A stretch of DNA of 64,000 nt from Closterium sp. NIES-65 (lineage: Eukaryota; Streptophyta; Zygnematophyceae; Desmidiales; Closteriaceae), in assembly GCA_948144175.1 (NCBI GenBank), contig CANXME010002420.1:2368001-2432000 (forward strand). The letters run 5' to 3'. Both the position numbers and the translations under genes were made by a program. Position 1 is the stretch's first letter. The number at the start of each line of letters is the position of its first letter. Positions 54,414 to 64,000 of the stretch are shown in pieces. A model generated the notes under the pieces. That model saw nothing but the letters and a program-made list of their open reading frames with translations. It was not told where the DNA came from and ran no database searches.

Positions 54414-55605
54414 GTTATGGCTCGGACATCGTTAGCCTAGCGTTGGAGTGCTAGCGTACTAGCGTTGACTCGGGTAGCATTCCGCCGTCGCACCGCGTAG
54501 AAAGGAATTTCCAGCAAGGAAGGAATTCGCTCGAATCAATTTCACTATATTCAGGTACAAACAGAGAAGGAATAAATAGCTCTAGCTAGCAAGGACCTTG
54601 GGAATCAACCTGGGAACAACCAGGAATGATCCCAAATAATTCCAAGCAACAGAACCAACCTGGCAGGACAAAATAGCAGGTGGTAGGTTGGTGAACAACC
54701 TCTGGTTCTGTTTTTCCAACCTGGGAAAACAACAACCAGGTTCAGGTCCTAAAAACAGAACCTGTTTTGTCTTTGCCCAACCAGCCAAATGCTGGTTCCG
54801 CTGGTTTCCCCTGGCCCTGTAGCATGCAGATACAGACAAACAACATCCAACCTTCACCTAAATTGTACCCCTATAGTGCCTGCCCTGCTACACTATAGTT
54901 AACCAAACAAAACAGTACAATTTTGAGCTGGATAGAACTGAATCTGCGCAATCAAGTAAGCCGAACCGCAAAGCTTCCATCTTGAGTTCCTTTGCAAGCT
55001 CCTCCTTTCTGGTGGTACTGTTCATAGCGCGTACAATGTTATGCCGAAGCGCACATTGAGCAAGTACCTGCAAATGCTTCAAGCGAAAATTGCGAAAGCA
55101 AACAAACACACGAACATACCATTCATGCACAAATGCATTCGCACACGCATACTCGTATAAACAGACGGCAGGATGTCGTGCAATGTAAATTTGCACCCAA
55201 CACACTCCCCCTCAGCCTGCCGGCTGCATCCCCATCATTCCATACTAGTTCATGCCGGCCCGCCATAGCTACCTATTACGAGGATCACTATAACGCAGCT
55301 CTGATACCAGCTTGTTGGTGTAAGGGCCTAATAAACTCAAACTATTAAGACTTTATCAAACTTAAAACCTCTCCTCGGGGTCACCTCCAAGGGTCTTTGT
55401 GTGCCTGGTACAAGACCAGCCCCTATCCTCGGGTCCGAGTTTGTAGAGAGAGGGATCAAGAGGGACTTAGTCAAAACAGCAAGAGTACCTTGAACGTCGT
55501 GCAGCGTATCGTGCAGACCGTCAATTGGATTAAGCTGAGAATTTTCTTTATCGAAGCTCGCTCCAAGAGCTTTAAAATGAACCAAGTTGCCTCGCGAAAA
55601 GGTCT
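54414..55605 (-). mobile_element. Family-2 element reduced to its ends (element C)
   Basis: Minus sense: a 5' LTR piece (55313-55605), primer site TGGTATCAGAGC (55298-55309), untranslated leader and gag ATG region, then immediately the 3' end of the element with purine tract (about 55203-55215) and a 3' LTR piece (54414-55202). Almost no coding sequence remains. Both outer edges abut plus-sense family-2 sequence, making inverted LTR pairs on each side. Confidence 0.85.
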
Positions 55606-56769
55606 GCACATGAGTGGAATGAGTATGAACTAGTATGGAATGATGGGGATGCAGCCGGCAGGCTGAGGGGGAGTGTGTTGGGTGCAAATTCACATTGCAC
55701 GACATCCTGCCGTCTGTTTGTACGAGTATGCGTGTGTGAATGCATTTGCGTGTAAATGGTATGTTCGTGTGTTTGTTTGCTTTCGCAATTTTCGCTTGAA
55801 GCATTTGCAGGTACTCGCACAATGTGCGCTTCGGCATAACATTGTACGCGCTATGAACAGTACAAGCAGAAAGGACGAGCTCGCAAAGGAACCCAAGATG
55901 GAAGCTTTGCGGTTCAACTTACTTGATTGCGCAAATTCAGTTCTATCCAACTCGAAATTGTACTGTTTTGTTTGGTTGACTATAGTGTAGCAGGGCAGGC
56001 ACTATAGGGGTACAATTTAGGTGAAGGTTGGATGTTGTTTGTCTGTATCTGCATGCTACAGGGCCAGGGGAAACCAGCGGAACCAGCATTTGGCTGGTTG
56101 GGCAAAGACAAAACAGGTTCTGTTTTTAGGACCTGAACCTGGTTGTTGTTTTCCCAGGTTGGAGAAACAGAACCAGAGGTTGTTTACCAACCTACCACCT
56201 GCTATTTTGTCCAGCCAGGTTGGTTCTGTTGCTTGGAATTATTTAGGATCATCCCTGGTTGTTCCCAGGTTGATTCCCAAGGTCCTTGCTAGCTAGAGCT
56301 ATTTATTCCTTCTCTGTTTGTACCTGAATATAGTGAAATTGATTCAAGCGAATTCCTTCTTTGATGGAATTTCCTTTCTACGCGGTACGACGGCAGAATG
56401 CTACCAGAGTCAACACTAGTACGCTAGCACTCCAACGCTAGGCTAACGCTGTCCGAGCCATAATTTCGTAATGGCAGAACTTTTCGCGAAGCAATTTGGT
56501 TCATTTTAAAGCTCTTGGAGCGAGCTTCGATATAGTAAATTCTCAGCTTAATCCGATCAACGGTCTGCACGATACGCTGCGCGACGTTCAAGGTACTCTT
56601 GCTGTTTTGACTAAGTCCCTCTTGATCCCTCTCTCTACAAACTCGGACGCGAGGATAGGGGCTGGTCTTGTGCCAGGCATCCAAGGACCCTTGGAGGTGA
56701 CCCCGAGGAGATGTTTTTAAGTATGATAAAGTCTTAATAGCTTGAGTTTAATAGGCCCTTATACCAACA
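55606..56769 (+). mobile_element. Family-2 element, 3' end (element D)
   Basis: A few codons of the polyprotein tail (HMSGMSMN), purine tract, and a full 1094-bp 3' LTR (55676-56769; TGTTGGGTGCAAATT ... CCTTATACCAACA). The rest of the element is absent. Confidence 0.88.
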
Positions 56770-58041
56770 CCAAGACCTAGTGACCCTGCCCTTCAGGAAG
56801 ATTGGGACGAGCGCGCCTCGGCTGGCTACTACTTGATGTCGCAGAGTTTGGAGCTGAACCAGCGTCACCACGTCATGCACCTGCTGCCGGAGGTTGAGTG
56901 CGGTCCGAAGGCGTGGACGGTGTTGAAGGAGCTGCACGCCCCTAAATCTGTCGCTGCGACGCTCATGATATAGAGGGAGCTGTTCGCGTTGCGCCTAAGC
57001 GAGGGAGAGCCGGTGCAACCCATCCTGGACGAGATGCGTGATCTCTACGTGAATCTGGCGATCGCGGGAATCACCTACCCGGAGCAGACCAAGAGCCTGA
57101 AGATGCTCTCGCTGCTGCCGGAATCGTGGCTTCAATTCACGAGCGGATTGAGCCTGCCGCAGAACCAAAGCTTGTGGACGCTCGAGTAGGTGCGGACGAT
57201 GATTCTGGAGGAGGACTTCCGTCGCCCCCAACTGAGGGGTGGAGACGACGGCAGCAGAGGCTACGGGATGCAAGGGAGCCTACGTGGCAAAGGACATGGC
57301 TTCGGTGGTGCTGGACGCGGTGCAAAGAAAGACGACGACTCCAACGACCAACAAGGAGGTACCGGTTGGGGTCGCGGTGCGAAATCTGGACGTGGGGGCA
57401 AGTCGGGTGCTGGTGGCAAAATGAAAGAGAGTTGCTGATATTGTGAGAAGAAAGGGCACCCCTGGTTTTTGTGCTATAAGAAACCCGATGGATAGACCCC
57501 CCAGAATCGTCACCAGGATGGCGGTGCGCGGAGGAACCAGAAAATCGGCACCAATATGGTCGCTGATTCGTCCGACAACAACCCGAAGGGCAACGGCGGT
57601 GCAGAGAAGAAGAAGGAGCGCATCGCGGGCCAGTTCTTCCATATTGGAGAAAGGGGGAGCAAGAAGACGCTTCTGCCAAGGTTGGAGTAGAGCTGCACCC
57701 TCTGGACTATTGGGTGTTCGACACGGGTGCTGCTTGGACAATGACGCCGCGCAAGGACCTGCTGGACCACGTTCGAGCTGCACCGATCAACGAGGTGTGC
57801 TCCGCCTCTGGACACGCGCTTGAGGTGGCTGGTGCAGGACGAGCTGCGTTTAAGGGAGCGGATGGCAAGCCGGTGGTGCTGCACGACTTTCTCCTCGTCC
57901 CCGACCTGAAGGCCAACCTTATCTCCCTCCGTAAGCTTGGCAAGGCTGTGAACACCAACATGGATGGGGCTCGCACTTATAAAGAGAAGCTGGGCAACCG
58001 GGTGCTTTGGGATCTGCACGAGAGCAAGGACTTGTACAGAC
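56770..58041 (+). pseudogene. Gag-protease part of element E
   Basis: Gag blocks WDERASAGYYLMSQSLELNQRHHVMHLLPEVECGPKAWTVLKELH, MLSLLPESWLQFTSGLSLPQNQSLWTLE, the Gly/Lys-rich stretch (GRGAKSGRGGKSGAGGKMK), knuckle region, protease-like DTGAAWTMTPRKDLLDHV, and the GNRVLWDLHESKD block just before the LTR insertion. Confidence 0.83.
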
Positions 58042-58990
58042 TGTTGGTGTAAGGGCCTAATAAACTCAAGCTATTAAGACTTTATCAAACTTATAACCTC
58101 TCCTCGAGGTCACCTCCAAGGGTCCTTGGGTGCCTGGTACAAGACCAGCCCCTATCCTCGGGTCCGAGTTTGTAGAGAGAGGGATCAAGAGGGACTTAGT
58201 CAAAACAGCAAGAGTACCTTGAACGTCGTGCAGCGTATCGTGCAGACCGTAGATCGGATTAAGCTGAGAATTTACTATACTGAAGCTCTCTCCAAGAGCT
58301 TTAAAATGAACCAAGTTGCCTCGCGAAAAGTTCTGCCATTACAAAGTTATGGCTCGGAATAAATAGCTCTAGCTAGCAAGGACCTTGGGAATCAACCTGG
58401 GAACAACCAGGGATCATCCCAAATAATTCCAAGCAACAGAACCAACCTGGCTGGACAAAACAGCAGGTGGTAGGTTGGTAAACAACCTCTGGTTCTGTTT
58501 TTCCAACCTGGAAAAACAACAACCAGGTTCAGGTCCTAAAAACAGAACCTGATTCGTCTTTGCCCAACCAGCCAAAAGCTGGGTCCGCTGGTTTCCCCTG
58601 GCCCTGTAGCATGCAGATACAGACAAACAACATCCAACCTTCACCTAAATTACACCTCTATAGTGCATGCCCTGCTACACTATAGTCAACCAAGCAAAAC
58701 AGTACAATTTCGAGTTGGATAGAACTGAATCTGCACAATCAATTCAACCGAACCGCAAAGCTTCCATCTTGGGTTCCTTTGCGAGCTCGTCCTTTCTGCT
58801 TGTACTGTTCATAGCGCGTACAATGTTGTGCCAACGCGCATAATGCGCGAGTACCTGCAAATGCTTCAAGCAAAAATTGCGAAAGCAAACAAACACACCG
58901 AACATTCCATTCACACCCAAATGCATTCGCATACGCATACTCATACAAACAGACGGCAGGATGTCGTGCAATGTGAATTTGCACCCAACA
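58042..58990 (-). repeat. Antisense solo LTR of family 2 inside element E (949 bp)
   Basis: Bounded by TGTTGGTGTAAGG and GCACCCAACA. Flanks CAGAC (58037-58041) and CAGAT (58991-58995) are a 5-bp duplication with one difference; other copies show the empty site (TACAGATCTATG). A family-2 element thus inserted into a family-2 element in the opposite sense and was then reduced to one LTR. Shorter than the standard LTR. Confidence 0.9.
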
Positions 58991-60371
58991 CAGATCTATG
59001 TGGCAGCTGCCGGCGCTGGCGTTTCGCAGTCGGGGGCAGGCTGGAGAGGGGTCTGCATCCCACGGGGAGTGCAACGCTGTTGAAGGGGTTGGTGTGAAAG
59101 TGTCGGCTTGATCTGGGGAGACGAATTGGGCTACGGCACACCGACATTTGGGTCATGTGGCAATGCCTTTGCTGAAGCAGCTGGAGAAGGATGGAGCCGT
59201 TAAGGGCTTGAAGCTGAACGGACAACCACCCGATGATAACTGTGAAATTTGCCTCCTTTCAAAGTTCACCCATTTCCCCTTCCAAAGTGTGGCTGGCAGG
59301 AGCAAAAAGCCGTTGGAGCTGGTCCAGATGGACTTGGTGGGGCCGCTGCCGGTGCAAGGGCACAAGGGGGAGCGGTACTTCCTAACCATAGTGGATGACT
59401 GGAGCAGGCTAATGTGGGCGTATCCGCTGAAGCACAAAGATCACGCCGCCTCCACGATTCGGGACGGACCATTGGCTGCCGTTCGTGGAGAAGCAAGCGG
59501 AGTGTGTGGTGAAGCGGATTAGGACAGATTGGGGTAGTGAGTTCCTTGGAGCTGAGATGACGGCCTGGCTCAAGAAGCAGGGCATCCCGAGGGAGCTGAC
59601 CACGGCTTACACCCCACAGTGCAACAGGGTAGCAGAATGGGTGAACCGGACAATTCTGGAGACAGCTAAGGCGTTGCTTCTAGAATCTGGGCTGGGCAAC
59701 TTGATGTGGCCCCATGCTGTTCGGCACGTTACCGTTGCTAGGAACAGGGTACTCACAAAGATTGGGGATGAGTCGTGGGTGCCGTTGGAGAGGTGGCTTG
59801 GGAGGAAGCCGCCGGTGGACATGCTGAGGGTGTTCGGTTGCATGGCAGTCGCTCACGTCCCCAAGACCTACCGCAGTAAGTTGGGAGCGAGTGCAATCTG
59901 GTGTGTGCATTTGGGGCTGGCTGCTGAGAGCAAGGGAGGGCTGCTGTGGGAGCCTTCCAAGGGTGTGTTGTTTGACAGCAGGGATGTGAATTTTGTTGAG
60001 GGCATGATGTATGGGACCTGGGAGAAACAGCCGGAGGCGAGGGTGTCCCAGCAAATGGAGCAGATCACCATGCAGCTGGACCTGACTCCTAGTGTGTGGG
60101 AGGAGGGAGAGGAGGCAGCTGCAGAGGGCGGTGATGGAAAGAAGGTACAGGAGGCACCTGCTGGTGGAGAAAATGATGTGGAGACTGGCACTAGTGGAGC
60201 TGCTGGATCCGAGGGGAGAGAGCAGCAGCACGGGAAAACTAAGAAGCCGAAGGGTGTCGTTATGAAGGGATGGGAGACACCCGTCTCCAGGCCAGGACGT
60301 ACCCGTATGGCTACTAAGAAGCTGACTGCAAGAGCTGATGTAGCGGAGAAGCAGCTTGGGACCGAGGAGGC
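58991..60371 (+). pseudogene. Integrase and linker part of element E
   Basis: Zinc part (HVAMPLLKQLEKDGAVKGL, CEICLLSKFTHFPF), core (DLVGPLPVQGHKGERYFL, GSEFLGAEMTAW, NRTILETAKALL), C-terminal blocks (VFGCMAVAHVPKTYRSKL, HLGLAAESKGGLLWEP), and the acidic linker (VWEEGEEAAAEGGDGKK). Forms one arm of the inverted repeat centred at about 60384. Confidence 0.85.
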
Positions 60372-60396
60372 ATTGCTGATTCTACCGCCTGGATAT
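60372..60396. other. 25-bp centre of a large inverted repeat
   Basis: Left arm (element E, plus) ends GACCGAGGAGGC at 60371 and right arm (element F, minus) begins GCCTCCTCTGTC at 60397. The 25 bases between continue E's sequence (GCTGATTCTACCGCCTGG). A hairpin with kilobase arms could form here. Confidence 0.85.
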
Positions 60397-63074
60397 GCCT
60401 CCTCTGTCCCAAGCTGCTGCTCTGCTACATCAGCTCCTGCAGTCAGCTTCTAAGTAGCCATACGGGTACGTCCTGGCCTGGAGACGGGTGTCTCCCATCC
60501 CCTCATAACAACACCCTTCGGCTTCTTAGTTTTCCCCTGCTGCTGCTCTCCTCCTTCGGATCTAGCAGCTCCACTAGTGCTACCGCTAGTCTCCACACCA
60601 TCACCTCCACCAGCAGGTGCCTCCTGCACCTTCTCTTCATCACCACCCTCTGCAGCTGTCTCCTCTCCCTCCTCCCACACACTAGGAGTCAGGTCCAGCT
60701 GCATGGTGATCTGCTCCATCTGCTAGGACACCCTGGCCTTCGGCTGTTTCTCCCAGCTCCCATACATCATGCCTTCAACAAACTTCACATCCCTGCTGTC
60801 AAACAACACACCTTTGGATGGTTCCCACAGCAGCCATCCCTTGCACTCAACAGCCAGCCCCAAATGCACACACCAGATTGCACTCGCCCCCAACTTACTG
60901 CGGTAGGTCTTGGGGACGTGGGAGACTGCCATGCAACTGAACACCCTCAGCATCTCCACTGGCGGCTTCCTCCCAAGCCACCTTTCCCACGGCACCACGA
61001 CTCATCCTCAACCTTTATGAGTACCCTGTTCCTAGCGACGGTAGCGTGCCGAACAGCATGGGGCCACATCGAGTTGCCCAGCCCAGATTCTATGAGCAAC
61101 GCCCTAGCTGTCTCCAGAATTGTCCGGTTCGCCCGTTCTGCTACACCGTTAGACTGTGGGGTGTAAGCCATGGTCAGCTCCCTCTGGATGCCCTGCTTCT
61201 TGAGCCAGGCTGTCATCTCAGCTCCAAGAAACTCACCACCCCGATCTGTCCTAATCCCCTTCAACACACACTCCGCTTGCTTCTCCACGAATGGCAGCCA
61301 ATCATCCCGTATCGTAGAGGCGGGGTGATCCTTTTGCTTCAGCGGATATGCCCACATAAGCCTGCTCCAATCATCCACTATGGTCAGAAAGTACCGCTCC
61401 CCCTTGTGCCCCTGAACCGGCAGCGGCCCCACCAAGTCCATGTGGACCAGCTCCAATGGCTTCTTGCCCCTGCCAGCCACTCTATGGAAGAGGAAACGGG
61501 TAAACTTTGAGAGCAAACAGATCTCACAATTCTCATCAGATGGCTGTCTGTTCAGCTTCAGACCCTTAACGTCTCCATCTTTCTCCAACTGCTTCAACAA
61601 GGGCATTGCCACATGCCCCAAGCGCGGTGTGCCGTTGCCCAATCCATCTCCCCAAATCTGGCCGGCACTTTCTCACCAACCCCTCCAACGGAGTTGGAGA
61701 CCCCTCTCCAGATAAGGTTGTCCTTCAGGTCGGGGACAAGGAGAACGTCGTGTAGCACCACCGGCTTGCCATCCACTCCCTTAAACGCAGCTCGTCCCGC
61801 ACCAGCCACCTTCAGCGCGTGTCCAGAGGCGGAGCACACCTCGTTGATTGGTGCAGCTCGTACGTGGTCCAGCAGGTCCTTGCGCCGCGTCATTGTCCAA
61901 GCAGCGCCCGTGTCCAACACCCAATAGTCCAGAGGGTGCAGCTCTACTCCAACCTTGGCAGATGCGTCTTCTTGCTCCCCCTGTTCTCCCATATGGAAGA
62001 ACTGGCCCGCGATGCGCTCCTTCTTCTTCATCGCACCGCCGTTGCCCTTCGAGTTGTTGTCGGACGAATCAGCGACCATGTCGGTGCCGATTTACTGGTT
62101 CCTCCTCGCACCACCATCCTGGTGACGATTCTGGGGGGTCCATCCATCGGGTTTCTTATAGCACAAAAACCAGGGGTGCCCTTTCTTCTCACAATATCAG
62201 CAACTCTCTTTCATTTTGCCACCAGCACCCGACTTGCCCCCACGTCCAGATTTCGCACCGCGACCCCAACTGGTACCTCCTTGTTGGTCGTTGGAGTCGT
62301 CGTCTTTCTTTGCACCGCGTCCAGCACCACCGAAGCCTCGTCGGCTCCCTTGCAATCGTCTCCACCCCTCAGTTGGCGGCGACGGAAGTCCTCCTCCACA
62401 ATTTTCGTCCGCACCCTCTCGAACGTCCACAAGCTCTGGTTTTGCGGCAGGCTCAATCCGCTCGTGAATTGAAGCCACGATTCCGGCAGCAGCGAGAGCA
62501 TCTTCAGGCACTTGGTCTGCTCCGGGTAGGTGACTCCCGTGGTCGCCAACTTCGCGTAGAGGTCGCGCAATTTGTCCAGGACAGGTTGCACTGGCTGTCC
62601 GTCGCTCAGGCGCAACGCGGATAGCTCCCTCTCCAGGATCAATGTTGCAAGAACGGAGGTCGGGGCATGCAGCTCCTTCAACACGGTCCACGCCTTCAGA
62701 CCGCACTCAACCTCTGGCAGCAGGTACATAACGTGTTGACGCTGATTCAGCTCCAAACTCTGCGACATCAAATATTAGCCAGCCGAGGAGCGCTTGTCCC
62801 AATCTTCCTGCAGCGCGAAGTCACTCAGTCTAGGCTCCTCCCCAATCATTAGTTCCAGCAATCCAATCTGACGGAAATAGAGTTGCATTTGCCAGGCCCA
62901 ATCATCATAGCCCTCACCATTGAACTTCTCGACGGTGAAGTTTTTCAGCACCTCCTTGATCAGCGAGCCCTGGCTTGTTCGTGCTCCCCTTGGAGCAGAA
63001 ACACCAGAATCTTGGCTGCCGCTACGATCTTGGGCTGACGATTTACCAGCTACCGCCAAGGTGTTGCCCGCCAT
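60397..63074 (-). pseudogene. gag-pol: Gag-protease-integrase of element F
   Basis: Gag: MAGNTLAVAGKSSAQDRSGS, FTVEKFNGEGYDDWAWQMQLYFRQIGLLELM, MSQSLELNQRQHVMYLLPEVECGLKAWTV. Protease: YWVLDTGAAWTMTRRKDLLDHV. Integrase: CEICLLSKFTRFLF, HMDLVGPLPVQGHKG, GIRTDRGGEFLGAEM, SNGVAERANRTILETAR; then VFSCMAVSHVPKTYRSKL and the acidic linker. Each block mirrors element E, which lies in the opposite orientation. Confidence 0.86.
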
Positions 63075-63105
63075 AGCTACCTATAACGAGGATCACCATA
63101 ACGCA

Positions 63106-63117
63106 GCTCTGATACCA
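63106..63117 (-). promoter_or_regulatory. Primer-binding site of element F
   Basis: Minus-sense TGGTATCAGAGC three bases inside the LTR boundary at 63121. Confidence 0.9.
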
Positions 63118-63120
63118 GCT

Positions 63121-63908
63121 TGTTGATGTAAGGGCCTAATAAACTCAAGCTATTAAGACTTTCTCAAACTTAAAACCTCTCCTCGGGGTCACCTCCAAGG
63201 GTCATTGGGTGCCTGGTACAAGACCAGCCCCTATCCTCGGGTCCGAGTTTGTAGAGAGAGGGATCAAGAGGGACTTACTCAAAACAGCAAGAGTACCTTG
63301 AACGCCGCGCAGCGTATCGTGCAGACTGTTGATCGGACTAACCTGAGAATTTACTATATCGAAGCTCGCCCCAAGAGCTTTAAAATGAACCAAGTTGGTT
63401 CGCGAAAAGTTCTGCCATTACGAAGTTATGGCTCAGACAGCATTTGCCTAGCGTTGGAGTGCTAGCATACTAGCGTTGATTCGGGTAGCATTCTGCCATC
63501 GCTCCGCGTAGAAAAAAAATTCCAGGAAAAGAGGAATTCACTTGAATCAAATTGACCATATTCAGGTACAAACAGAGAACGAATAAATAGTTCTAGCTAG
63601 TAAGGACCTTGGGAATCAATCTGGGAAAAACCAGGGATGATCCCAAATAATTCCAAGTAACAGAACCAACCTGGCTGGACAAAACAGAAGGTGGTAGGTT
63701 GGAAAACAACCTCTGGTTCTGTTTTTCCAACCTGGGAAAACAACAACCAGATTCAGGTTCTAAAAACAGAACCTGTTGTCTTTGCCCAACCAGCCATATG
63801 CTGGTTCCCCTGGTTTCCCCTGGCCTTGTAGCATGCAGATACAGATAAACAACATCCAACCTTCACCTAAATTGTACCCCTATATTGCCTGCCCTGCTAC
63901 ATTATAGT
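63121..63908 (-). repeat. 5' LTR of element F, partial (788 bp)
   Basis: Begins at the LTR end complement (TGTTGATGTAAGGGCC) and runs to CTACATTATAGT, where a plus-sense LTR starts. Confidence 0.88.
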
Positions 63909-64000
63909 TGTTGGATGCAAATTCACATTGCACTACATCCTGCCGTCTGTTTGTACGAGTATGCGTGTGCGAATGCATTTGCGTGTGAATGGTATGTTCG
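63909..64000 (+). repeat. Family-2 LTR start (runs off right edge)
   Basis: TGTTGGATGCAAATTC onward, the first 92 bp of a plus-sense family-2 LTR inserted into element F's LTR. Whether it is solo or part of an element lies outside the window. Confidence 0.88.

Larger units (their letters stand above)
56770..60371 (+). mobile_element. Family-2 Copia copy, gag to linker, with nested LTR (element E)
   Basis: Plus sense from inside gag (PRPSDPAL block) through knuckle, protease and integrase to the linker (GRTRMATKKLTARADVAEKQLGTEEA). It is interrupted by a minus-sense LTR (58042-58990). It starts exactly at element D's LTR end and finishes at the turn-around of a large inverted repeat shared with element F. 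It is broken in several places. Confidence 0.88.
60397..63908 (-). mobile_element. Family-2 Copia copy, 5' LTR to linker (element F)
   Basis: Minus sense: 5' LTR (63121-63908), primer site TGGTATCAGAGC (63106-63117), gag ATG at 63074, then gag, knuckle region, protease, integrase and linker down to the inverted-repeat centre. It is broken in several places. The outer end of the LTR is replaced by a plus-sense family-2 LTR at 63909. RT and RNase H are absent. Confidence 0.88.

Overview
The window is eukaryotic nuclear DNA made almost wholly of nested LTR retrotransposons, set in a degenerate ~37-bp tandem satellite. I found no host protein gene, tRNA, rRNA, CRISPR array or prokaryotic operon. 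Every long reading frame with a recognisable domain is a Ty1/copia part: gag, zinc knuckle, DTG/DSG protease, DDE integrase, YVDD reverse transcriptase, RNase H. Primer sites resemble the initiator-Met tRNA site (TGGTATCAGAGC) usual in plant and algal Copia. Together with the GC-rich Gly-linker gag this suggests a green-lineage genome, perhaps a streptophyte alga. That is an inference from family style and memory; no search was run.

Three autonomous-type Copia lineages recur. Family 1 has ~130-bp LTRs (TGTCA...CA), a long GC-rich leader, a Gly-rich gag and a linker of P-G-G-A-E repeats: copies at 1-1298, 3599-6678, 15647-21274, 24873-30629 and 37746-39715. Family 2 has ~1093-bp LTRs (TGTTGG...CCAACA) and a UBN2-like gag with a CCHC knuckle; it fills 30.6-37.7 kb and 43.5-64 kb and also occurs as solo or partial LTRs. 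Family 3 is rich in GTCGAC, with ~0.8-1.0-kb LTRs ending in CGCA: 11165-12136, 12509-14553, 21853-24394 (with a solo LTR inside) and 39716-40518. Four short non-autonomous elements are also present: 1879-3454, 7020-8473, 8924-10851 and a 375-bp TRIM at 9456-9830 nested in the third.

Layout: 1-12.5 kb is satellite cut by short-LTR elements, several with exact 5-bp target duplications; 12.5-40.5 kb is a patchwork of families 1, 2 and 3 with insertions inside insertions; 40.5-43.5 kb is the best satellite block, holding a clean solo LTR; 43.5-64 kb is a pile of family-2 copies in both orientations, including a large inverted repeat centred near 60384.

The copies are fossils of mixed age. Identical LTRs mark 3599-6678 as the youngest; copies with ~4-6% LTR divergence are older. 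The most complete family-2 copy (47832-54413) keeps all domains in order but is broken in a few places. The most unusual observations are the miniature TRIM whose LTR carries a tRNA-Glu-like segment, the 55-bp duplication flanking 7020-8473, the exact nesting order readable from target duplications, and the large palindrome.
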